Below, in pieces: positions 23,757-33,559 of a DNA stretch of 64,000 bases. This DNA comes from Moniliophthora roreri. Its lineage: Eukaryota; Basidiomycota; Agaricomycetes; Agaricales; Marasmiaceae. Made by a program: the position numbers and the translations under genes. Where the stretch lies: NCBI GenBank assembly GCA_001466705.2, contig LATX02000199.1:434001-498000 (forward strand). Direction: 5' to 3'. Numbering within the stretch: the stretch's first letter is position 1; each line of letters begins with the position of its first letter. The notes beneath the pieces were generated by a model. It searched no databases. It had not been told where the DNA came from and was given only the letters and a program-made list of their open reading frames with translations.

Positions 23757-24425
23757 TCACCGTCACCGCTGGCTATGATAAGTACAAAAACTTGGTCATT
23801 CCTCAGATGAACGCAGCTCTGGACCACTGGGACATCATGGCGAGTATCAGAAGTTGAATCTTAGGGTATCTCAGTCTGACGACGACGAAATTCACTCTAG
23901 GCGTACGACTATGCCGGTTCGTAGCTCAATTATACCGATAATCAAGCCAACCTTTACGGTGGAGACTCGGAGCGTAGTACCGACAAGGCCATGCGCTACT
24001 ACCTAGTGCCGATAACATTGTTATGGGTGAGACCACAAACATATACTGATAGTACATAGCATGCCATTCTGAATGATGATCACTATCGCACAGGTATTCC
24101 ATTATATGGAGAAGCTTTCGGAAATACTGAGGGTATTAGGAGGTCTTACCCTGGCATCGGCCCAGCCTGAGGCACTTGGGAAGCCGGAGTGTACTCTTAC
24201 AACGTCCTCCCTTGTAAAGTTTTCTCGTTATATTTCGTGTACACTTTTCTCATTGGATACCATAGTGGCCGGTGCAGAAGTGTACAAGAACATGACACAT
24301 ATGACTAGTTACTCGTATGATGCTTCCAAGAAGGGAATTTGTCTCGTACGATACCCCGAACACCGTCGCGGCAAAGGTTCGATATATCAACTGGAACGGG
24401 TTAGCAGGTTCCATGTTGGAGAGGG
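23753..24425 (+). pseudogene. GH18 chitinase fragment
   Basis: Residues FTVTAGYDKYKNLVIPQMN, then AALDHWDIMAYDYAGS, QANLYGGDSERSTDKAM, GIPLYGEAFGNTEGI, GTWEAGVYSYNVLP, SYDTPNTVAAKVRYIN and NGLAGSM follow the order of the C-terminal half of a glycoside hydrolase 18 barrel (chitin cleavage). The catalytic DxxDxDxE strand is absent because the left part is missing. In-frame TAG and TGA codons and a frameshift near 24340 confirm it is dead. Both ends coincide with 163-bp modules (copies 2 and 3), the right end within the conserved GSM. Confidence 0.8.
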
Positions 24426-24579
24426 CCGAGTGGTCTGGCTATCGCAATGCCGAAGACGATGCTGCTGGTTCTGATGATGGCTAACTACGTACACGGAAAT
24501 GTAGACTACGCGCCGGAAGCTCATGCCAAACACTGCCAAACAGGCCTGGAACCTCCGCTCCGTGCCCCGGTCCCCCTAC
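24417..24579 (+). repeat. 163-bp module, copy 3
   Basis: Same module as copy 1. The flanks CATGT (before TGGAGAGG) and CATGT (after CCCCCTACCA) could be a 5-bp target duplication, the only copy where I see one. Confidence 0.8.
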
Positions 24580-24665
24580 CACATGTGCCCCCACCAAAAA
24601 ATGCGCGGCGTCCTCGTCGCGCGGTGACAAAAAATGAAGCTATGTAAAAAAGAAAAGAAAAAAAA

Positions 24666-25811
24666 CTAATGTCTGACCCAACCAAGATCTCCCAAGATCC
24701 TACCCAGCTGAACCAAACGGGGATCTCTATCCCAGTCCAATGGTGGAAGTGAGCCGCTCGTAGATATGTAAGTTGGTCGAGGTTGGGAGATGGTTTGTAC
24801 TGGTTTCCCAGGTCCAATACCAGAAGGGTGACGACGGGTAATAAGCGGTGTCGAGCGATTAAGTTTCGGAGGACGTGTAGATCGTGTATTAGTCGGTATG
24901 ATCGTATGACGCGGGAAGTGATATTTGTCGAGACGAAGCGAACGTGTAGCACGTCGCTGAAGTGAGCTGAATGGTTGTCGTGATGAATTGGAACGTAAAG
25001 CCGTGAGATCGCGTGTCAGAGATGATGGTGGTATGAGAATTGCTGGGGTAATGGTGTCCGCTTCTTCCGCCCAATTGAATGACGATCGCGACAAAGCAGA
25101 TGGCGACAACGGTGTCAGGGCTTCTGAGGTGGTCTGGGTGGATGATGTCATGTATGAGGGGGTGTCTGTGGCTGTCTGTGTGGAACAGGAAGTGTGCAAT
25201 GTGGGCGGTATGAGATCTGAGGTATCCACAGCGATGCTGGTGCCTGCAGGCCGTGCCTTCGTACCAGCCTCGAATCCTTCCTTGTAGTACGAGTGGCGCT
25301 TGTAATGGAGCTCTTGCTCAGCCTCCACACGAAGTGCTCGAGAGCCCTCTGCAAAGCCCGCTGACTGTCCTTTCTCATATCCTTCAGCCTTCCCTTCCTT
25401 GTATCCAGCTGCTGTACCCTGCTCCAGTCCGACTCTCTTCCCAGTTTCGTGACCCTTGTTATACCCCTCCTTCCAACCTTCTTTCCTGACCGAATCCTGA
25501 CCCCTAGCCGATGCCTCCTTCCCCTCCTGAAACCCAACTTTCCTTCCTTCCGCTAACCCTTCCTCCTTCCCTTGCTGAAAGATGTGCTCTGTGCTGGCGG
25601 AACCCGATCCCGACTGACTGAGGGCCAATGCGCGCTGCCAAAGGGCAAATAGTGCTTCTGGGGAGCTCCCGTTGCGAAGAAAGATCTTGACTGCATCAAC
25701 GAAGGAGGTGTCAGGTGACTTTCTTGTGATCTTTTCGGCGCGCTGCTGGAACTCGGTGTTTGTGAGAAGTTCGAATGATGGTTCCTGCGACTTCTTGTTG
25801 CCCTTAGCCAT
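24666..25811 (-). CDS. Yae1-like protein with GX3 repeats, single exon
   Basis: Intact 381-codon frame, ATG at 25811, TAG at 24666. N-terminal ELLTNTEFQQRAEKITRKSP is followed by an extended array with glycine every four residues (KEEGLAEGRKVGFQEGKEA, EGYNKGHETGKRVGLEQG, YKEGKAEGYEKGQSAG). This is the deca-GX3 pattern that makes such proteins get annotated as 'Essential protein Yae1'. True Yae1 helps load an iron-sulfur cluster on the ABC protein Rli1; this one is much longer and has a Ser/Thr/Arg-rich C-terminal half, so the same job cannot be assumed. It lies between module copies 3 and 4, inside the TIRs of the Tc1/mariner-like element, with no stops and normal CpG content. Confidence 0.7.
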   Translation of the reverse strand: MAKGNKKSQEPSFELLTNTEFQQRAEKITRKSPDTSFVDAVKIFLRNGSSPEALFALWQRALALSQSGSGSASTEHIFQQGKEEGLAEGRKVGFQEGKEASARGQDSVRKEGWKEGYNKGHETGKRVGLEQGTAAGYKEGKAEGYEKGQSAGFAEGSRALRVEAEQELHYKRHSYYKEGFEAGTKARPAGTSIAVDTSDLIPPTLHTSCSTQTATDTPSYMTSSTQTTSEALTPLSPSALSRSSFNWAEEADTITPAILIPPSSLTRDLTALRSNSSRQPFSSLQRRATRSLRLDKYHFPRHTIIPTNTRSTRPPKLNRSTPLITRRHPSGIGPGKPVQTISQPRPTYISTSGSLPPLDWDRDPRLVQLGRILGDLGWVRH

Positions 25812-26028
25812 GACGTGTATAATGGAACTGGTGAGGTACGAGGTGACTGTGAGCTGAGAACTGAGAACCGAGGACTAAGAACTAAGGTCGAACTCCGAAA
25901 CTGAGGACGGGTGACGTGATGAGCTGGCGGGTAAATGTGAGCGATAGAGTGGGCGAAGTCGGACCGAAATGAGGGAAGGTGCTTCGAAGGTGCTGCGTCG
26001 GTCGAATCGCGCTCTCGTCACCACAATG

Positions 26029-26191
26029 GAGAGGGCCGAGTGGTCTGGCTATCGCGATGCCGAAGACGATGCTGCTGGTTCTGATGATGGCTAACTACGT
26101 ACACGGAAATGTAGACTACGCGCCGGAAGCTCATGCCAAACACTGCCAAACAGGCCTGGAACCTCCGCTCCGTGCCCCGGTCCCCCTACCA
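26029..26191 (+). repeat. 163-bp module, copy 4
   Basis: Same module as copies 1 and 3, with GCGATG instead of GCAATG at one position. It separates the Yae1-like gene region from the transposase half of the element. Confidence 0.8.
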
Positions 26192-26419
26192 CAGCGCAAT
26201 TGAACAAACTCATCAAGGACATGTTCTGCACCAATTTTGAAGGAAATCCTATGAGCCGTTTGCCCGGAAAGTCACGTATAAGGTTTGTTGAAGGCCAAAA
26301 TTTTGGCGTCCAGATAAAAAAATCGCTAAAAACCCGAAAATATTCCTATTGACTCTTTTTGTAAAGTAGAATTTGATCCCCGAATATCGTAGAATTCTAT
26401 CGAGTCGTTCGTTACATAA

Positions 26420-29400
26420 TTGAGCCTAAAATTCCCGCTCTCTTCGAACTCATATCCAAAGGCAAGAACAAGGGTGGACGACCAGCGAAGAAAAAGCACG
26501 GGGGACGCAATATCAGCGGTTTGCGCAATCAAAAGAGGCCTTTCTCTCCAGTTTCAACCGACGATGAAGGGTGCATCAAGAAGGCACGAGTTGACAGCGA
26601 GAATGTTGATTCGGATCTCGAAGACATCTCTGCAGAGAAGGACCTCATTGAATTGGCTGAGAGACACAGTGATCTGGATGAAATGGATTGGCTTGGAGAG
26701 TCTGGACCGGATTTGGTAGCTGAAGATAAGGAGGCTGAAGATGTGGATGCAGAGGAATTTTGGGAAGATGAAGACTGGGAGGAAAGGCTTGCAGATGAAG
26801 AGTTGATGCAGCAGTTGTCAAAACTCACAAAGGAGCTCGGTGATGATCCAGAGAATGAAGACTGGGTTCCAGTACAGGTTCAAACAGAGAATCAGCGCCG
26901 AAAAAAGCAGTTGAAAGGAGGTAAGCCTGTGTTGACAGTCCATTTTACTACTGTCTCACTTTGTACAGGTCGGCCAAAAGAGTACAAGAAGGGCCCGGAT
27001 GTTGCATCTAAATCCATGCGAACCCAATGCTGCTATCGAAGAGAAATCAGAAAACAGACGTACCTCGACTATTACTTTGACCCTGTGCTGCTCTCCTCGT
27101 CATCCAATGCAATTGATATTGAAGGAAACTCTGAAAAGTCTGTGGTCGATGTTGATGAGCTCTCAGAGGCATCGAGCAGTGCTGTCTCTGAGTCAGAAGT
27201 TGCGAGTGATAATCGAGATATCGAGTGCTCTTCAGAAGAACTGGAATCTGAGTCGGAGATTGACATGGATACACTGAGGGATGATGGAGATGAGGAAGAA
27301 TGGGAGTTTGAGGCCAAGGGGGTGGCAAGACCTTAATTAGTGTACAAGGTCGAAAAATTTTTTAAGGCTGAGAGGGGGTAGTACCACCCCCCCCCCTTCC
27401 TGCCTTACTGGGTATGTTATTCCCATGCATTTCCAAAAAGGGAAATGTCAGCATCACTGCTCGCAGTGGTTAGAGTCTTCTTGCGGGAGATGACCATGGC
27501 TCTCACCTGAATTCCTGCTATCCTTTGCCAAAATGTGCTTCAAACCCTTCTCATCACTTTCAGTGGCCCTCTATGCAACCCAGCCATGACATCAGCAACA
27601 AAGCAGCTGTAGTTTACGAGGATTTGTCTTCTTCTGCCAATTTTTCCTATGGAAGGTATAGATGGGTGGGAAAGTTGTGGTCTGATAGATCTTGATAGAT
27701 CATTTTGTTTGGTTTGTTCCGCCGCTTGTTCTCATCATCTGTTAGCCCAGAAAGTTACAACGCCAGAAAATGGACTTGTACTTGCCATCCGACCCTGATG
27801 GCCCATGTGGCAAGTTGTTAATTGACCTCATGTTGCCTTAAGGTATTGGAACAGTCTCCAGACACTCAAAACAACATATTCTACACCATAATACAATACC
27901 TTGGAGGATCTAGAGCCTGTTGGAAGCCTATTTCAGGTGAGGTCCAAAAAATTTTTAATGAAGTTCAGACCCCCCCCCCCCCTCCTTGGACCGGTAATTC
28001 TGGTCCTGCTACCCCCTTGTTTGAGGCAGAAGCTGAGGGAGTCTTGCCACAGATGAGGTCAAAGGTGAAAGAGAAGGCTGATATCTGTGGTTGGGATGTC
28101 CTGCGAGAACAGATCATAGCGGATTTGAAGAAAAAACATGACACCTTACCCCTTTCCCAACTCAACCAGCTCCTCATCCTCTGAAACTTTGCTAATCTGC
28201 GCATCAAAGGAGTGAAAATCATGGCCGTAAGTGAAGAAATTGTTCATCAATAGCATGATAAGGAAGGGAGGTACTTTGTGCGGCGAATTCGAGCACTGGC
28301 TCATTACTATCAGCTGTATGAGCAACTACCAAAGGAGCATCGTGGAGGTGCGAGGAAGAAAAGAACACTATTGTTGGATGAGATGTTGAGAACAAGCTGC
28401 CGCGATTGGTTAATGGAGCAAAAGGTTGGAGATGTGACTCTGCGGCATTTTAAAGAGGCCCTGAACACCATTATCCTTCTGAAACATGCGATCAAATTGA
28501 AACGGTCATTATGTGAGCACACTGCACGTCGATGGCTCTTGGCCCTTGGCTGGAGACTCACTCAACTCAAGAAAGGAGTGTATATGGATGGCCATGAACG
28601 TCAAGATGTGAAAAAATATCTGATGGAGGAGTTTCTCCCAAGCATGCTTGAATTTGAGGGTCAAATGAGGAAATTTATTCCTGATCCTAATAAGCCTGGA
28701 GAGCTGAAAGAGATTCCCCCAAATCTTGCCTCTGGAGTGAAGGAAGTAATTGCAAATTTTCAGGATGAGTCGTCTGCTCATGCTTTTGACACCGTCTCAC
28801 ATGCATAGTAAGAAAATCTCTCTTTATTCATATTATTTTTCACTTCAATCTCTCTGGCATTTGCAGGTTGGGCCCTGGTGAACAAATATTGATGAAGAAG
28901 AGTCATGGGCAGCTCATTCATGACTCTGACTTTATCAATGAGATTGACGGTCATCTTGTTGTCTGGAATTCTGATGGAACTGTCAAGTCAGAGGCCTGGG
29001 AAATCATCTATCCACCCAGATTACCTCTACGTACCACCCTAGTGCTTGTCGACGACTTCGTCTAACTGTAGGCAATTAAAGTATTTGAGGAGGCACACCC
29101 AGACTGTCAGGCATTATTTGTCTTTGACCAGTCCTCTGCTCATGCTGCCTTGGGACCAGATGCCCTTCGTGCATTCGACATGAACAAGTCAAATGGCGGT
29201 GCGCAGCGAAAACAGAAAGACACCATTATTCCAGACTCTAACCCTGATCCCCGATTTCGTGGGAAGGCACAGAAGATGACGATGGAAACTGGGAAAGCTA
29301 AGAGACTGCAGCAGGTACTTGAAGAACAGGGATTCAATGTCAAGAAGATGTGTGCTAAATGCAAGCCAGTCTGTCCTTTCGAGAATGAAAATTGTTGCAT

Positions 29401-29845
29401 GGCACGACTACTCAGTAAACAGGATGACTTTACAAATCAAAAATCACTCCTAGAAATCAAGATTGAGCAGGCAGGACATTATTGTATCTTTTTACCAAAG
29501 TTCCACTGTGAACTGAACCCAATAGAAATGGTGAGTCATCTCATGAAGCTGCATATTATTACTGATATTATTATTATTTACTAGTACTGGAGCTGGGTCA
29601 AGTACCGTTACCGGGAAATCCCTAAGAAGAACTTCCAAGAGGCTAAGGATGCCATGCTTGAGTGCCTGGATGCTTGTCCAACAGAGGTCATATGGAGATT
29701 TGTCAATTGGTCATGGCGGTTTATGGATGCTTACTGGAAGGGCTTGACTGGAAAGGCAGCGGCTTGGGCTGTCAAGAAGCAGCGTGGACACTGTACTGTA
29801 TCGGCATCAGCTTACATGGCGCTCGAGGCAGTTCTGAACTCATAG
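26420..29845 (+). pseudogene. Broken Tc1/mariner (IS630-like) DDE transposase
   Basis: Open, spliced frames read GGRPAKKKHGGRN, a long acidic region, then a helix-turn-helix region (LCEHTARRWLLALGW, YMDGHERQDVKKYL). Next come VWNSDGTVKSEAWEIIYP, ALFVFDQSSAHAALGPDAL (second catalytic Asp), and LPKFHCELNPIEMYWSWVKY with the third acidic residue. It ends YMALEAVLNS at 29845. LPxxxxxLNPIE is the classical superfamily signature. Introns near 26921-26968, 28808-28866 and 29531-29583 are GT-AG. Lesions: no ATG at the 5' side, a 705-bp MITE at 27315, an in-frame TGA near 28181 and a disrupted stretch at 29020-29068. It once cut and rejoined DNA at its own TIRs; now inactive. Confidence 0.75.
27315..28019. 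mobile_element. hAT-type MITE, copy B (705 bp)
   Basis: Begins CAAGGGGGTGGCAAGACC, ends GGTCCTGCTACCCCCTTG, flanked by a perfect 8-bp duplication TTTGAGGC (27307-27314 and 28020-28027). It sits in the transposase coding region between the acidic part and the catalytic part, so it arrived after the Tc1/mariner-like element. Near-identical to copy A at 4333 except for transitions and homopolymer length. Confidence 0.9.
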
Positions 29846-30002
29846 ATACCCTGTTAGATAGTCATTGAAAATACCAAAAATTTTGGCATCCATGAAAAAC
29901 CTGTGGGAAAAACTTTGGAGGTGGTTTTTTCGACGTTTTTGGCCTCTCTGAGTTTGGTCCTAATATTATTTTGGCCCAAAAAACTCTAGTTCACTTACAG
30001 TC

Positions 30003-30032
30003 AACTTGGTTGGCTTTGATTGTCCACAACTG
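30003..30032 (-). repeat. Right terminal inverted repeat of Tc1/mariner-like element
   Basis: Complement of 23320-23349 with two C-to-T-type differences; followed by TA. Confidence 0.85.
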
Positions 30033-30034
30033 TA

Positions 30035-30990
30035 TGTTTGTTTCCCGACCACTCAATCCTACCCCCAGCCCAGCAACTCCAATGATGCCTGATACATCTC
30101 TTGCATCCTGGTGCAGTGCTTTCACAGCATTAGAGAGGCCCGTCTAGCAAATGAGGTATCAGTATAAAGGCAATATATGATATGCCTTTGACTTTACCAT
30201 TAGAGTATAGCGAGTGTCGCCTTGTTCACATTGAGGTTGAGATGCCTAAGATGTCGTAAGTTTAGGGACAGAACAGTATATAGACTTATATGTAGAAGGG
30301 AGATGAAGAACAGCAGATAAAATTGATAAAATGCTGTATACATAGATGTCAAGGGTAAAGGTAGTGACACTGGAAAGGAGGCAATGTAGCAAGAAAGTTG
30401 ACAATCTTTATGAATGCAGAGTCAGTAGGCGCTGGTGCTGTGAAGGATTAGATCCACAAGGAGCTGTCAGTTGGCAACTGAGGCTATGAAAAACAGTGTT
30501 CTTGAGTAGAGATTGAAGGTGGTGGGATGCCTTGAGCTGGTGCACTGAGATGATCATCATAAATGTTTGTGTTAGTTGGTATGCAGATGATGAAAGTAAA
30601 GGAGCAGGAAGGTTGTGAAGAAGCGAGTTACTGGACGTGTGAGTGGCGTTTCCTGCTTTCTCAACCTCTAAACTCACATTAATGATCATTGATAATGATG
30701 CCAACACTCTTTCCATAGAGCAAGGGGCTGTCTTCAAGTCAAGTCACTATTGTTTCACTCCAAACTCACTGCTTGATAGAGAGACCTTGAATGGCAGCAT
30801 CATTGGGACTTTGGAGTTCACTTAGGTGTGTGTCTAACTTCTTCGCATCCGAGTCTGACTCTCACTACTTTTTTGCTTTTGTATACAGATCCTGATACCT
30901 CTGAGCTATCTCATGTCATGGAGAACCCCACAAATAATAGCAAAAGCCATTTCTATTCATTCCAAACACTCATTCAACATGATCACATAC
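30035..30990. other. No gene seen; start of a CpG-poor island
   Basis: AT-rich, CpG-depleted sequence with no recognised coding segment. CpG depletion continues to about 41.4 kb. Confidence 0.4.
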
Positions 30991-30993
30991 AGC

Positions 30994-31130
30994 TAGGGTT
31001 GCCAACAGCTCGGCTCGAGCCAAGCCTGAGCCAAGCCACAACGAGCCACTCCGCTTAACAGCTCCAGATGAGCCGTTTAGACGAGCCACTCAGAGTGGCT
31101 TTGAGTAGCTTAGCTGCAGCTGAGCTGTTT
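30994..31130. repeat. TAGGG.TGCCAAC repeat, copy 1 (GAGC/GCTC-rich)
   Basis: TAGGGTTGCCAACAGCTCGG opens a stretch dense in GAGCC/GGCTC words and ends near CAGCTGAGCTG. The same arrangement is seen at 62016-62485 and 62488-62640. The TAGGGxTGxCAA start resembles hAT-type termini. Confidence 0.55.
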
Positions 31131-31489
31131 CCTTTTTACCCTCTAAATCACTGTTAGAATGTCCTAGAATCATTACCTACCATTAGAAGACCATTGGAAT
31201 AGCTTTCAATAGGTATAGGAATGTCGTGGGAAACTGATCAAAACAACCAAGGATGCACGTTGTGTCCGAGTCTATACATGCAAATACGAATGTGAATACA
31301 AGTATGATGTCCAAGATGTACATACACAAGTAACAAGAAGTATTAACATCCAGCTAAAGACCTAGATAGTCAGTAATTGCAAGAGATATACAGCTTGCAA
31401 ATACTTACTGTGAGCTAAGCATGACTATCTGATCGATGTGGGGTAATTGGTGGTCGCCTGAAGTTCTCATAGAAGGATTGACAATAGAA

Positions 31490-33558
31490 TCAAGCAACTG
31501 CCTGTTCCATCTCTGAAAGCTCCATATCGGTGTGTTCGTCAACTGTAGCCTTTGTTGACTGAAGAGCTGCTATACCACTACCACCGGGCCAATCCTTCAC
31601 GATGTCTCGCATTTTGAGGAAGTATACCACACGCTTCCGAAGATCTGATGCTGCTAAACCCATACTCAATTGGGCCCAGCTGATTTGCATGGGATTCCAA
31701 ATTCCTGTCAAGCCTGGAAAACAGCTTTGCACTGAAATATCAAAAGTGGTGAGGTCGTGCACACTGGTGGGGAGTTGGGTATTATTGTGACAGAGTTTGC
31801 TGTTCAATGCATGGAACTCAAACTGGAAATTCAGTTCAAAAAGTTCCCAGATGATCTCCTTTATAATGGCAGGGTCTGTAAGCCGTCCAATTGGGAAGTG
31901 AAAATCATGCCACGTGAAGTGGTAGTCTTCCACATTCGCCAACTCCATCTGCATGTCGAAGAATTTGAGAGATTCAGCGAGTAAGTCATCCACGACTTTC
32001 CTTTCATGAGATTGTATAATGCCAGAGTTGGAGGTCTTGCCATGCAAGGCTAGAAGTGTGCACCATTGTTTCGGTGACCAGGCTCCATATGCAGCAGGTG
32101 AAGCAGTTGGCAGGATGAATGGGAGCTGGTGTTGAAAGATGAGAACAGAACAAAAGCAAAGCCATGTCTTGACGTATTGTAACATCCTATCCTGGAACGT
32201 CAACCCTGCGAAAAGGAACAGCCCAGGCTCAGGGAAAGCATATCCACTGTTCAGGACAGCTTCTTTTGGAGGTTGCTTTGATTGGTCAATACCTCCCAAC
32301 ACTTGAACCCAGACCTCAGGAACAGCAGGGGAGTATTGCCCCCCAACTTCAGAGAACTTATTCTGCTCAGTCTTTGCAATTTGCTGAGGCTTTTCATCTA
32401 CATTATATGTCAGATTTGGTAATGGAATCATTGAGAACAAGACTTACAAGGACTACAGCCACCACTTTTCTTCGACTTTCGGCTCTGGGAACGAGAAGTA
32501 GCACCTGCCACGGAAGACATATTACTGGAGGATGAATGTGGTTTGTGGTCATCTGCTTCAGACACCACAGCAAACGGATCAACAAAGGTGACAATGGAGT
32601 GACTGTAATTCTCCATAGCAATAGCTTTTGCTTTGTCGCTACCGGCACCTGAGAAAATGACCTTCCCTGAGCGTGTTTGGAATCCATCTAGGATGACATT
32701 GAGGCCCTGCAGTGTCAAAGGAACAACCTGTGTGTCAATACGAGCTGAGGAATGATGTTCGAGTGGCCTGACAAGCCAGAAAGGCAGGCCAGCCAGAGCA
32801 AACATCTTGCAGTGCTTGAGATCAAAAAGGAAAGTGCCCATTGTGTTCGCAGTTTTACAATCTGGTTGCACTGTCGTGGATAACATCAGGGGCTGATAGA
32901 CCTCAACCCAGTCCAGAGCAGCGCCAAGTTCAAGATACCATCGTTGGAAATATGAGAATAACTCGCATGCACGAAGATAGGGCAGGGACAGAGATGTGAG
33001 CTGTCTCAGCATGTGCTCGAGATGTGGACTCAATCCTTCAATGAAAGTGTTCGTATTTACTCGAGATGACCAATAGATAGAAACATGCTTCTGTAACACT
33101 TCATAATCAGAGCTGAATTTTGCCAGATAGAGTGGGTCCCATGTTCCCATGCCATTGATAACACTGTCGATCTCTTTGTGAAAGGCGCTCTCTGATGGAG
33201 GATCCCACCACTTCCTCGCAGGATCATTGGGGGGCAGGTGAGGTGGAAGAGCAGCATAATGGCAGCGATCAACGATGAAAGGTTGTGGATAGTGTAGCGG
33301 GTCATCTTCTCCATAGCAATAATCAGAATGCATGAACACATTGCACCTGCCCAATTGTGGGGTGTAAATAACATTGCAATTCGGTGTTGTAACAAAGTAG
33401 TTATTGACAAATGCTCCAACTCTTCCGTCGAGTGCACCGTATTGTTCTCCTACGAAAAAGCTGATTGTCAGCATAAACTTATCTAAAGATATCAATAACT
33501 CACCTATCTGTGGCTTGTTGACGACAGAATGTGGCCTTTCTTCCTCTGAACCCATCAT
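31490..33558 (-). CDS. TE-associated protein of unknown function
   Basis: Minus-strand gene starting at 33558 (MMGSEEERPHSVVNKPQIG). A GT-AG intron near 33450-33503 leads to EQYGALDGRVGAFVNNYF, and a second intron near 32391-32443 joins a Ser/Lys-rich hinge (SRSQSRKSKKSGGC) to the 3' exon (EKPQQIAKTEQNKFSEVGG), ending MELSEMEQAVA at 31490. About 640 residues. Notable segments are CNVFMHSDYCYGEDDPLHYP, LRACELFSYFQRWYLELG and YHFTWHDFHFPIGRLTDPAI. Proteins of this type recur near transposons in mushrooms, but I know no function and see no catalytic motif. Both exons are long and open despite the CpG-poor context, which suggests a recent or maintained gene. Confidence 0.6.
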
Positions 33559-33559
33559 A

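Larger units (their letters stand above)
23320..30032. mobile_element. Tc1/mariner-like transposon with extra internal content (6.7 kb)
   Basis: 30-bp terminal inverted repeats (23320-23349 and 30003-30032) differ at two positions, both C/T at CpG sites (CAGTCGCGG versus CAGTTGTGG). The inner 20 bases, ACAATCAAAGCCAACCAAGT, agree exactly. The element is flanked by TA on both sides (23318-23319, 30033-30034), the hallmark duplication of the superfamily. Inside are a broken DDE transposase (26420-29845) and, in the left half, a chitinase fragment, a Yae1-like ORF and four 163-bp modules. One N (23615) lies within, so the internal order of the left half is provisional, but the matching termini tie the two ends together. 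Confidence 0.75.

Noticed and set aside
24585..24660. Poly-A near 24595-24664 as the tail of a LINE or processed gene
   Set aside because: The run is short and interrupted, directly beyond the stop of the minus-strand Yae1-like gene, and no target duplication was found around it.
32428..32687. Second minus-strand frame overlapping the orphan gene
   Set aside because: Shadow frame; the spliced gene explains the sequence better.
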